DNA of 64,000 bases from Paraburkholderia kirstenboschensis. GTDB taxonomy: Bacteria > Pseudomonadota > Gammaproteobacteria > Burkholderiales > Burkholderiaceae. Position numbers and translations under genes: made by a program. The notes beneath the pieces are model-generated. The model saw only the letters and a program-made list of their open reading frames with translations, did no database searches and was not told where the DNA came from. The DNA is taken from assembly GCF_904848585.1 (NCBI RefSeq), contig NZ_CAJHCR010000002.1, positions 1-64,000 on the forward strand. Reading direction: 5' to 3'. Shown here piece by piece: positions 48,333 through 55,890 of this stretch (its first letter is position 1; each line of letters starts with the position of its first letter).

Positions 48333-48845
48333 TCAGCGCGGTCCGCCCTGGTCGATCACCCGGATTTCGCCGGCCTCCAGGTCCAGTTCGGTCCTGAAGT
48401 AGAGACGCTCCGGATAAGGCTGCGCCCACAGATCGCCCTCGACGAGAAACGACACGGTGTTATGACGCCCAGTCGTTTCTTCGAGCTGCATGGAACTGAC
48501 TCGCACCGTATCGCGCAAGATGCGTGGCTCGAACGCCCAGATCGCGTCGCGCACCAGCTTGCCGAGTTGCAGCGGATCCATGCCGGATGCAGTCTTGCCG
48601 GCAATGTCCGGTAAGCCGAAATTGATCACCGAGGTCGCAACATAGGGATAGCCCGTGAGATCCTGTACCGACGCGAGGCCATTGGCGTTGAGCAGCCACG
48701 CGAGATCGCGCTGCACGCTCTGGCGCAGCGCGCGCATCGACAGGACGCGGCGCTCTCGCGGTTCCACTTTCTTCTCGGGTTCGAGGTCGGTCAGCCGGTC
48801 GAGCAGCGAAGGCTGCAGGCGGTCCCGGGCGGTAAGCTCAGCCAT
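48333..48845 (-). CDS. tssE: TssE baseplate protein (gp25-like)
   Basis: 170 residues. The gp25-like core runs from about residue 40 to 140: LRQSVQRDLAWLLNAN, GYPYVATSVINFGLPDIAGK and IRDAIWAFEPRIL-type sequence, with the conserved E-x-R-[IL]-L motif. TssE links the sheath to the baseplate. Its start overlaps the end of tagJ by eight bases, suggesting coupling. Confidence 0.94.
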   Translation of the reverse strand: MAELTARDRLQPSLLDRLTDLEPEKKVEPRERRVLSMRALRQSVQRDLAWLLNANGLASVQDLTGYPYVATSVINFGLPDIAGKTASGMDPLQLGKLVRDAIWAFEPRILRDTVRVSSMQLEETTGRHNTVSFLVEGDLWAQPYPERLYFRTELDLEAGEIRVIDQGGPR

Positions 48846-49674
48846 GGTTCGGCACGGCCGCGCCGCCCTCTTGCGGATGCATGTCGCCGCTCGTCAGTTC
48901 GATGGTGCGCACGTCGAATAACGCATAGTCGTTGACATCCGAGGTGAACATGCGCTGCCCCACGGGATGCGAAGCCTCTGCATCGTCACTGGCCCATTCG
49001 GTCAAATGCGCGAGCCACAACGAAGGATTTTTTTCTGCGAGCGTGCCTGGGTAGCGAGCCGGAATGAGGCCGGCTGCCTGGCCGTCGTTGGCCCACGTGA
49101 AGATGGCCGGCATCCAGACGCGATCGCGCAGGTCCGACGGCGGCTCGATTTCGATGCGTTTGATGCGGGCAAACGGAATCCAGTAATAACGGCCGTTCAA
49201 TATGGTTTCCAGCGTGGGGCCGAGCCGGTTGTCCGCGTCCGCGAGCCACGCGAATGGCTCGCCGTTCAATGTCCCGGCTGTAGCGGGCGCCTCGTCGAAC
49301 GCCTGGGCGCGCGCGGCGGCCGCCGCGCGGGTGTCGCCGGCGGCATCGAACCGTAATGCTTCGAGTAGTAGCGCGAGCCAGCCGGTCGGCTCGCCGAAAA
49401 TCAGCGGCGCTCGCTCGCCTTTGAAAACCGCCTCGCGCAGCGCCTCGCATTGCAGCGCTTCGCGATAGGTTTGCACCATGGGCAACGCCGCGGCATCGAG
49501 CTCGCCCGCTACGTTGAGTTGCGTGAGCGCACGATCCCATGCCCCGGTTACCGCGAGTAACTGGAACAGAAAGACGCGATATGCGGCTTTCGACGGCTCC
49601 TTGCGAACCCGGCTTTGCAATTCACTCAGGCACCCGTCGAGATCGCCTTCGCGCAAACGCTCTTCTGCGGTCAT
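48838..49674 (-). CDS. tagJ: TagJ/ImpE-like T6SS accessory protein
   Basis: 278 residues. The N-terminal 130 residues are TPR-like (LREGDLDGCLSELQSRVRKEPSKAAYRVFLFQLLAVTGAWDRAL). The C-terminal half carries the ImpE signature ETILNGRYYWIPFARIKRIEIEPPSDLRDRVWMPA. TagJ binds the TssB sheath subunit in class-specific fashion and can recruit ClpV in Pseudomonas. It is located between hcp and tssE, as in TagJ-type T6SS. Confidence 0.93.
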   Translation of the reverse strand: MTAEERLREGDLDGCLSELQSRVRKEPSKAAYRVFLFQLLAVTGAWDRALTQLNVAGELDAAALPMVQTYREALQCEALREAVFKGERAPLIFGEPTGWLALLLEALRFDAAGDTRAAAAARAQAFDEAPATAGTLNGEPFAWLADADNRLGPTLETILNGRYYWIPFARIKRIEIEPPSDLRDRVWMPAIFTWANDGQAAGLIPARYPGTLAEKNPSLWLAHLTEWASDDAEASHPVGQRMFTSDVNDYALFDVRTIELTSGDMHPQEGGAAVPNHG

Positions 49675-49769
49675 GCTGGCTCGCTCCGGTCAGGCTTACG
49701 TCATGCCACGCGCCATCGCACTGCGGCGGCGCGGCCCATGCAGTGCGGTCGCCCTATGCGCTCACCCGT

Positions 49770-50258
49770 TCAACTCTCGGCGTTGGCGGGAATATTCCAT
49801 TTCACTTCGACCACGCCGCCCTCCTTTGCACCCTTCGCGTTCTGCGGCTGATACTCGACATGGAACTTCTCGAAGTTGAGCGTCACGTTCTCGGTAAAGC
49901 GCTCTTCACCACCCGAACCTCCCGTCGAATAAGAGCTAACCAGCACACCTTCCAGTGTGATCTTGTAGTACTCCAGCGGATTGTCGCCGCCCGCCTTGCG
50001 CACGGTCAGTAGCGCTTTGTCGATGTGCGTGCCTTTGGTGCAGGCCGCCATGATCGGCGGACTCGCCTTGTCGCTGTATTTGGTAAACGAAAGATCCTGC
50101 ACCGACACCTTGCCGGCCCCGCCCCCAGTGCCCATGTGCATCGTGCCGCTCTGGCTCAGGCCCCAGCTCCACGCGAGCAGCTCGATTTCCTCCTTATGGG
50201 TCTTGTCCTGCGACTCGCCTTTGATATCGCCCAGCTTCATGAACATATCGATGGCCAT
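49770..50258 (-). CDS. hcp: Hcp tube protein (TssD)
   Basis: 162 residues with a strong GGAGGAAG site before the ATG at 50258. It shows the Hcp pattern: MAIDMFMKLGDIKGESQDKTHKEEIELLAWSWGLSQSG, FTKYSDKASPPIMAACTKGTHI and DITLEGVLVSS-type strand. Hexameric rings stack to form the inner tube and also chaperone effectors. It is 45 bases after tssC. Confidence 0.96.
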   Translation of the reverse strand: MAIDMFMKLGDIKGESQDKTHKEEIELLAWSWGLSQSGTMHMGTGGGAGKVSVQDLSFTKYSDKASPPIMAACTKGTHIDKALLTVRKAGGDNPLEYYKITLEGVLVSSYSTGGSGGEERFTENVTLNFEKFHVEYQPQNAKGAKEGGVVEVKWNIPANAES

Positions 50259-50303
50259 GTCTTCCTCCGCTCAAAACGATTCGTCACTGCAATAGGGTTT
50301 CCG

Positions 50304-51800
50304 TTATGCCGCCTTGGCGGACGGAAGCTTTGAAACCAGCCGTAGCGATACGGTCAGACCTTCCAACTGATAATGCGGACGCAGGAAAAACTTCGATGTG
50401 TAGTAACCCGGATTGCCTTCGACCTCCTCGATGACCACCTCTGCGGCGGCGAGCGGCCGTCGCGCTTTAGACTCTTCCGTCGAATGCGCCGGATCGCCAT
50501 CCACGTACTGGAGGATCCAGTTTTGCAGCCAGCGCTGCATGTCGTCCTTCTCCTTGAAGCTGCCGATCTTGTCGCGCACGATGCACTTCAGGTAATGCGC
50601 AAAGCGGCTGCATGCGAACAGATAAGGCAGACGCGCGGCCAGGTTCGCGTTAGCGGTGGCGTCGGGGTCTTCGTACTCCGCCGGCTTATGCAGCGACTGC
50701 GCGCCGATAAAGGCGGCGAAATCGGAGTTCTTTTTGTGGACGAGCGGCATAAAGCCGTTTTTCGCCAGCTCCGCTTCGCGGCGATCGCTGATGGCGATTT
50801 CGGTTGGGCACTTCATGTCGACGCCACCGTCGTCCGTCGGGAACGCATGCACCGGCAGATTCTCGATCGCTCCGCCCGACTCGATGCCGCGAATCCGCGA
50901 GCACCAGCCATACATCTTGAACGAGCGGTTGATGTTGGTCGCCATCGCATACGCCGCATTGGCCCACGCATACTTGCTGCTGTCCGCGCCAGCCGTGTCT
51001 TCTTCGAAATTGAACTCATCGACTGGATTGGACTTGGCGCCGTAGGGCGCGCGCGCGAGAAAGCGCGGCATGGCGAGGCCCACGTAACGCGAATCCTCCG
51101 ACTCGCGCAGCGAGCGCCACGCTGCATGCTCGGGGGTCTGAAAAATCTTTGTCAGGTCACGCGGATTGGCCAGCTCCTGCCACGACTCCATGAGCATCAC
51201 AGCGGGGTCGGCGCCCGCGATGAACGGCGCGTGCGAAGCGGCCGAAATCTTCGCAATCTGCGTCAGCAAATCGACGTCCGGTCCGCTGTTATCGAAGTAG
51301 TAATCGGCTACCAGCGCGCCATAAGGCTCTCCTCCGAACTGGCCGTATTCCTCTTCGTAGAGCTTCTTGAAGATGGGGCTTTGATCCCACGCGGTGCCCT
51401 TGTATTTCTTGAGCGTCTTGTGCAGATCACCCTTCGACACGTTCATCACGCGGATTTTCAGCGACTCGTCCGTCTCCGTGTTGTTCACCAGATAGTGCAA
51501 GCCGCGCCATGCGCTCTCGACCTTCTGGAATTCCTCCGAGTGAATGATCTGGTTGATCTGCGCGGTAAGCTTCGCGTCGATCTGCGCGATCAGCGCTTCG
51601 ATCGTGGCGAGCACATCGCCGGAAATCACGTTGCTGTCGCGCAGCGCCTGTTCGGCGAGCGTGCGCACCGCGGTTTCCACGGCTTCCTTCGCCTTGTCGC
51701 TCTTCGGTTTGAATTCCTTTTGCAGCAAGTTGGCGAAATCGCTCACTTCAAGCGCCGTTTCGCCGGGTTGCGCTTGCCCTTGGGTGGTAGGTTCAGCCAT
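50304..51800 (-). CDS. tssC: TssC large sheath protein
   Basis: 498 residues, with GGGGAG before the ATG. Family marks: FQKVESAWRGLHYLVNNTETDESLKIRVMNVSK (about 112-145), FGGEPYGALVADYYFD, RFLARAPYG, and KMYGWCSRIRGIESGGAIENLP. It pairs with TssB to form the contractile sheath. Located 23 bases after tssB. Confidence 0.97.
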   Translation of the reverse strand: MAEPTTQGQAQPGETALEVSDFANLLQKEFKPKSDKAKEAVETAVRTLAEQALRDSNVISGDVLATIEALIAQIDAKLTAQINQIIHSEEFQKVESAWRGLHYLVNNTETDESLKIRVMNVSKGDLHKTLKKYKGTAWDQSPIFKKLYEEEYGQFGGEPYGALVADYYFDNSGPDVDLLTQIAKISAASHAPFIAGADPAVMLMESWQELANPRDLTKIFQTPEHAAWRSLRESEDSRYVGLAMPRFLARAPYGAKSNPVDEFNFEEDTAGADSSKYAWANAAYAMATNINRSFKMYGWCSRIRGIESGGAIENLPVHAFPTDDGGVDMKCPTEIAISDRREAELAKNGFMPLVHKKNSDFAAFIGAQSLHKPAEYEDPDATANANLAARLPYLFACSRFAHYLKCIVRDKIGSFKEKDDMQRWLQNWILQYVDGDPAHSTEESKARRPLAAAEVVIEEVEGNPGYYTSKFFLRPHYQLEGLTVSLRLVSKLPSAKAA

Positions 51801-51823
51801 CGTAGACTCCCCTTAAATCACGC

Positions 51824-52324
51824 TCATTCCTGCGGCTTCGGTGCGGATGCTAACGACTGCAGCAACGCTGGGTCGTTCAGCAATTTCGCGATCAGATCCT
51901 CCGCGCCGGTCTTGCCGTCCATGTAGGTCAGCAGGTTTTGCAACTGGCCTCGCGCCTCCAGCAGTCTGGACAACGCATCTACCTTGCGCGCGACCGCCGC
52001 GGGCGAAAAGTCGTCCATGCTCTCGAACGTCATGTCGACCGCAAGATTGCCCTCGCCTGTCAACATGTTCGGCACCTGCACCGCAACACGCGGTTTCATC
52101 GACTTCAGACGTTCGTCGAAATTGTCGACGTCGATCTCGAGAAACTTTCGATCCGCTACCGGCGCGAGCGGGTCCGCCGGCTGACCCGAGAGGTCGGCGA
52201 GCACCCCCATGACGAAAGGCAGATTGACCTTCTTCTCCGAACCGTAGACCTCGACGTCATACTCGATCTGAACGCGCGGCGCTCGATTGCGCGCGATGAA
52301 CTTCTGGCTGCTTTCCTTTGCCAC
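51824..52324 (-). CDS. tssB: TssB small sheath protein
   Basis: 166 residues from the GTG at 52324 (AGGGGAA upstream), which gives VAKESSQKFIARNRAPRVQIEYDVEVYGSEKKVNLPFVMGVLADLSG, the diagnostic N-terminus; an upstream extension of the frame is not protein-like. KSMKPRVAVQVPNMLTGEGNLAVDMTFESMDDFSP follows. It forms the sheath with TssC and interacts with TagJ. Confidence 0.96.
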   Translation of the reverse strand: MAKESSQKFIARNRAPRVQIEYDVEVYGSEKKVNLPFVMGVLADLSGQPADPLAPVADRKFLEIDVDNFDERLKSMKPRVAVQVPNMLTGEGNLAVDMTFESMDDFSPAAVARKVDALSRLLEARGQLQNLLTYMDGKTGAEDLIAKLLNDPALLQSLASAPKPQE

Positions 52325-52413
52325 GACTGTTCCCCTGGTTGACGCTGCACGAGCCGCGAGCGGCGTGGCGCGTGACTGGCGTTGCAAAACGTGAAAAAGC
52401 CATCCCTGCCCGA

Positions 52414-53469
52414 CTACTCGTTCTCATTCTCGATACCGCCGACCTGCCGCGCCTGGCCCATGCCTTCGGGCGCGAGGTCCTGCAAGATCTCCATGAAGCT
52501 TTTGTCGACCAGACGACGCGCGCGCATCAGCAACATCGGCACCGGACTGGAGGGTTCCTGGCGCTCGTAGTAAGCGCAGATCTTGTCGATCATTCGTACG
52601 ACGTCCTGGCGATTCAAAATGTCGCCGGAGATCTGTATGGCGGTCGGCGTCGCGAGCTTGCGTGCTCCGGCGCCAGCCTCGCCAGCCGGAGCATCCGTGA
52701 AAACGGCGCCGCCGCCTGTATCGCTGCTTGTATCTCCGATACGCTCGCCGATAAAGTCGGCGGCTCGCCGCAGCATCCGCACGAGCGGCGCGAGGTCGAT
52801 CGAACGCGCAGCACCGACGCGTTCGGTCAACACCGTTTCGATGCGCGTGGCGCTCCTCAGCGCGTCGCTCAACGCCGCATGCGTTGCGACCGCGTCTTCG
52901 TGCGCATCGGCGATGGCCGCGTCGATAGAACTGAGCGAGTGCGTTTCGGCGTCATCCGGCGACGGTACTTCGCCGGTTGCATATTCGATGCTGCGCAAGG
53001 TGACCACGCCGTGTGCGCGGGAAGTCACCAGAGGCGCATCGCGAACGTCGAGCAGCAGGCCGGACTGATCGGTAAGCGCAGCAAGCGCGTTGACGCGGGC
53101 AGTGGGATCGTTGTCGTCGTCGGGATCGAGCCGTGGATAGACGTGGTCCCAGCGCTGTTCCAGCAGGCCCTCGATAAGCGCGAGGCTCTCCGCAAAACCG
53201 CTGAAACCTTCACGGTTCAAAAGCGCGCGAGACAGGTGCACGGCGATACGCAGATCGCGGCTCTTTGCCAGCAGGCCGAGCGATAACGTTTCCGCAATTT
53301 TCCAGTCTGGCGGCGTGGCGGCGACAACGGTCTCACCGTACTGCACATCCGGCTTGCCATGTACGACCTGTTCCAGTTCGAGGAACTCAGAGTCGTACTC
53401 GAGGTCGTCCCCGCAAGGATTGGCATCTGAAATTTCGGCAAGCATTGCGCCGGCAGCAAGCGTGGCCAT
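52414..53469 (-). CDS. tssA: TssA (ImpA_N) T6SS protein
   Basis: 351 residues. The N-terminal ImpA_N domain (about 10-135) contains ISDANPCGDDLEYDSEFLELEQV and LLEQRWDHVYPRLDPDDDNDPTARVNAL. The C-terminal part has QISGDILNRQDVVRMIDKICAYYERQEPSSPVPMLLMRARRLVDKSFMEILQDLAPEG. TssA primes tube and sheath polymerisation. It is the first gene of the minus-strand T6SS unit. The ribosome site is weak; an ATG eight codons on (MLAEISDANP) is an alternative start. Confidence 0.95.
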   Translation of the reverse strand: MATLAAGAMLAEISDANPCGDDLEYDSEFLELEQVVHGKPDVQYGETVVAATPPDWKIAETLSLGLLAKSRDLRIAVHLSRALLNREGFSGFAESLALIEGLLEQRWDHVYPRLDPDDDNDPTARVNALAALTDQSGLLLDVRDAPLVTSRAHGVVTLRSIEYATGEVPSPDDAETHSLSSIDAAIADAHEDAVATHAALSDALRSATRIETVLTERVGAARSIDLAPLVRMLRRAADFIGERIGDTSSDTGGGAVFTDAPAGEAGAGARKLATPTAIQISGDILNRQDVVRMIDKICAYYERQEPSSPVPMLLMRARRLVDKSFMEILQDLAPEGMGQARQVGGIENENE

Positions 53470-53771
53470 GTCTCGGATCGGTCTCGGATGAATAGTCTCT
53501 ACGTACCGCGAAGGGCCGGCACGGGGCGCCTCGATTGCAATGAATCAGCACTTCCAGAAGCGCATGGCAAGCTCATTCAATTGCTTATGCGCCCCGTAAT
53601 TCAGTGCAGCATTCTCACTCCGGACTTTCTCCACGGCCAATCCGAATACGAGAGTAGCACGCAGCCTGAAAAAGCAAAGGCAGGTATCAATAAAAATGAG
53701 GTTGCTTTTATTGAATCACCTATTATTCAGTCGTACAGGTTCATTAACTATTTAAAACGCGACGGCCGGCT

Positions 53772-53786
53772 TACATGCTTGTAAAC
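53772..53786 (-). promoter_or_regulatory. candidate operator shared with the CHAT operon
   Basis: TACATGCTTGTAAAC matches TACATGGTTGTAAAC at 63827-63841 at 14 of 15 positions, in the same orientation. With the preceding T the half-sites TTACA and TGTAA form an inverted repeat (53771-53784). The only other copy I noticed is the one before the CHAT gene. Regulator unknown. Confidence 0.35.
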
Positions 53787-53802
53787 ATAAGACAATATCA
53801 GT

Positions 53803-53816
53803 GCTTCAGACGTGCC
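53803..53816 (-). promoter_or_regulatory. candidate sigma-54 promoter for the T6SS
   Basis: On the minus strand AGGCACG-TCTG-AAGCA gives the GG-N10-GC spacing of sigma-54 (-24/-12) promoters; the -12 element is AAGC rather than TTGC. It lies about 330 bases upstream of tssA. T6SS loci in several genera are sigma-54 dependent, but this match is imperfect. Confidence 0.25.
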
Positions 53817-54057
53817 TGTTGGCCGTTTCTGGCGTACCATCCACCGTTTTTCCAGCCATATAAGTAAACGAACGGAGCGCCTCTTTTTTCAAGAATTTCC
53901 GCGCCGTCACGACGCAACCTCGGCCGCGAATGCATTTAAGGGTTTATACCAGACGCGTTTGGACCGCAGCGTGAATTACCATTAATCACACATCAGCTTT
54001 ATCAGTAGCGAAAGAGATCGAGCCAATAAACCGGCTATCGTTCTGGCGCTGCTGTTG

Positions 54058-54087
54058 GCGCAATTTTTGTGCATATGCGAATTGCGC
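54058..54087. repeat. inverted repeat with 8-bp arms upstream of sigma-like gene
   Basis: GCGCAATT at 54058-54065 and AATTGCGC at 54080-54087 are exact reverse complements separated by 14 bases that include GCATATGC. It lies about 120 bases before the sigma-like gene and may be an operator or RNA hairpin. Confidence 0.45.
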
Positions 54088-54208
54088 GGGACCGGACGTA
54101 CGATTTACCGATCGCAGGCGGTCGCGATGCGTCATGTTCAATGCCAGCGGACCGGCGAGGTGGACAGCAAAGCGCTGCGGCAGCAGAGCCCAGCACTGCG
54201 GGGGACAG

Positions 54209-54988
54209 GTGGAAAATACCCAAAGCACCACGGCAATCGTCGACCACGCAATGGACGGCATGCTTCCCGACCTGTGGCAGCGGCGCGCATCTTTAAGTCA
54301 CGACGAAATGGCGTCCATCTATACGATCGTGCGGCGTGCGTTGAGGGGCTATCACCCGTCAGAGTTGCAGGCGCTAGGCGAGGACAAGGAAGAGCTCATC
54401 TCGCAGTTCCTCTATCTGAAAGTATTCCGTCTGGAGTCGGCGCCGACGGCAGCAACCAGCTTCCCGCTGCACAGCGCGCCCTCGAGCAGCCATGCAGTGT
54501 GCGCATACTTTCGCCGCTATCTCATCGACTGCCTGCGTAGTGCGGCCCATCAACACAACGTGTCGCTGGATGAAGGCGACGTCATGCTCGAACTCGACCG
54601 TCAAACGGCTTTCCATCCCGATCCGATCGGCTCGGTTCTGATGCAATACGGGTTGCACGAAGCAGAAGTGCGCGAATCGGCGTCGCACTTCATCGACTCG
54701 CTCGACGACGCCGACCGCATGCTGCTCGCCGGCAGTCTTGGCTGGCTCTCGAACAAGAAAGGCGGTCTGTCGCAAATAGCAGCGCGCTATGGCATTGCTT
54801 CGTATCACTACCGCGCGCGTAAGCTTGGCGTCACGTTGAAGAAGCGTTCGATACCGGCCGACTTCGCCCGCACGGGAATCGGCCAATGGATCGAGGGCAG
54901 GCTCGGCATCGACATCGTACCGGGCAATCGCATCGCCATTTTGCTGGTGTTGGGCATTCTGTCCGCACAGTCCCACGCGCAGGAATGA
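54209..54988 (+). CDS. sigma-factor-like protein with hydrophobic C-terminus
   Basis: About 259 residues if it starts at the GTG at 54209 (GGGGGA just upstream); ATG at 54251 is an alternative. Residues 25-130 resemble sigma-70 region 2 (IYTIVRRALRGYHP, AVCAYFRRYLIDCLRSAAHQHN). Residues 160-215 resemble region 4, a helix-turn-helix (LSQIAARYGIASYHYRARKLGVTLKK). The last 35 residues contain a hydrophobic run (NRIAILLVLGILSAQ) unusual for a sigma factor and able to span or touch the membrane. It is followed 34 bases later by the PP2C gene and is divergent from tssA. It may control the T6SS, but DNA or RNA polymerase binding is not proven from sequence. Confidence 0.6.
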   Translation: MENTQSTTAIVDHAMDGMLPDLWQRRASLSHDEMASIYTIVRRALRGYHPSELQALGEDKEELISQFLYLKVFRLESAPTAATSFPLHSAPSSSHAVCAYFRRYLIDCLRSAAHQHNVSLDEGDVMLELDRQTAFHPDPIGSVLMQYGLHEAEVRESASHFIDSLDDADRMLLAGSLGWLSNKKGGLSQIAARYGIASYHYRARKLGVTLKKRSIPADFARTGIGQWIEGRLGIDIVPGNRIAILLVLGILSAQSHAQE

Positions 54989-55022
54989 GCTCGCAAGACC
55001 ATCAGCCAATGAGGGGTCAACG

Positions 55023-55826
55023 GTGCAACTCGTCACCGCAAGCCTGACTGACCAGGGCGGCCGGCCACGCAATGAAGACTCGTTCGGCGACTGGTCGAGC
55101 GAGCGGCTCTACTGTTGCGTCGTCGCGGACGGCGCCGGTGGACACGGGGGCGGCAATACGGCCTCGCGCATTGTCGTCGATTCAGTGCTGGCGGATTTGC
55201 GCTATCTGACCGTTACCGAATTGCCGCCGACGGGCGAGCGGCTTGTCAGCGCGCTAGCGCATGCGAACGAAAACATCGTCGAAGAACAATTGCGCGGTAG
55301 CGGCGAGGAAACGGACATGCGGTCGACCGCCGTAGTGCTGGCGATAGACCGCGAATGCCGGACCGCTGCATGGGCGCACTGCGGAGACACGCGGCTCTAC
55401 TGTTTCCGCCAGGGCCAGATTCACGCGCAGACTCGCGATCACAGCATGGTTCAGGAAATGGTCGACGCACGGTTGCTCCTTGCAGAGGAGATACGCCATC
55501 ATCCGCGCCGCAACGTGCTGTACGCAGCGCTCGGCACAGAAGATCAACTGGACATTGCGGGCTCGGACGGCACTTTCGCATTGCTTGAAGGCGATGCTTT
55601 TCTGATCTGCACCGATGGTCTCTGGGAATATAACGAAGAAGCCTTTGTTGGCGATGCGCTCGCGTCCGCCGGGACGCCCGCTGCGTGGCTCGACGCGCTT
55701 GCCGCCAGGGTGCGCGCGACCGCCAGGGCCAACCACGACAATTACACCGCTGTCGCGGTATGGGTGCGAGGCGATGATCTGGAGACGACGGTGTTGAAAC
55801 CGACACCGCGTTCGGCGCTGGTTTAG
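55023..55826 (+). CDS. PP2C-family serine/threonine phosphatase (PppA-like)
   Basis: 267 residues, GTG start with GAGGGG upstream. All PP2C metal-binding motifs are visible: RPRNED near residues 13-18, VADGAGGHGGG near 36-46, AHCGDTRLY near 118-126, DAFLICTDGLWEY near 193-205, and NHDNYTAVAVWV near 238-249. In Pseudomonas the PppA phosphatase removes phosphate from Fha1 and ends T6SS activity. An FHA protein is present in this locus, but a PpkA-type kinase is not seen within the window. It forms a unit with the sigma-like gene. Confidence 0.93.
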   Translation: MQLVTASLTDQGGRPRNEDSFGDWSSERLYCCVVADGAGGHGGGNTASRIVVDSVLADLRYLTVTELPPTGERLVSALAHANENIVEEQLRGSGEETDMRSTAVVLAIDRECRTAAWAHCGDTRLYCFRQGQIHAQTRDHSMVQEMVDARLLLAEEIRHHPRRNVLYAALGTEDQLDIAGSDGTFALLEGDAFLICTDGLWEYNEEAFVGDALASAGTPAAWLDALAARVRATARANHDNYTAVAVWVRGDDLETTVLKPTPRSALV

Positions 55827-55890
55827 CTATACCAGCTCCCCGCGCCACGTTGCAAGGTGCGCACATCTCGCGCGGCTTGGCCCCTCATGC

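Larger units (their letters stand above)
53470..54208. promoter_or_regulatory. divergent control region between T6SS and sigma-like/PP2C genes
   Basis: About 740 bases with no supported gene, relatively AT-rich around 53640-53800. Visible elements are a hairpin AATAAAA(N10)TTTTATT at 53689-53712, a 15-base partly palindromic motif at 53772-53786, a minus-strand GG-N10-GC pair at 53803-53816 resembling a sigma-54 promoter, and an inverted repeat of eight-base arms at 54058-54087. The long distance to tssA suggests a leader or several promoters. Confidence 0.5.

Noticed and set aside
50373..51926. Plus-strand 517-codon open frame
   Set aside because: Antisense to tssC, which is complete with clear family motifs.
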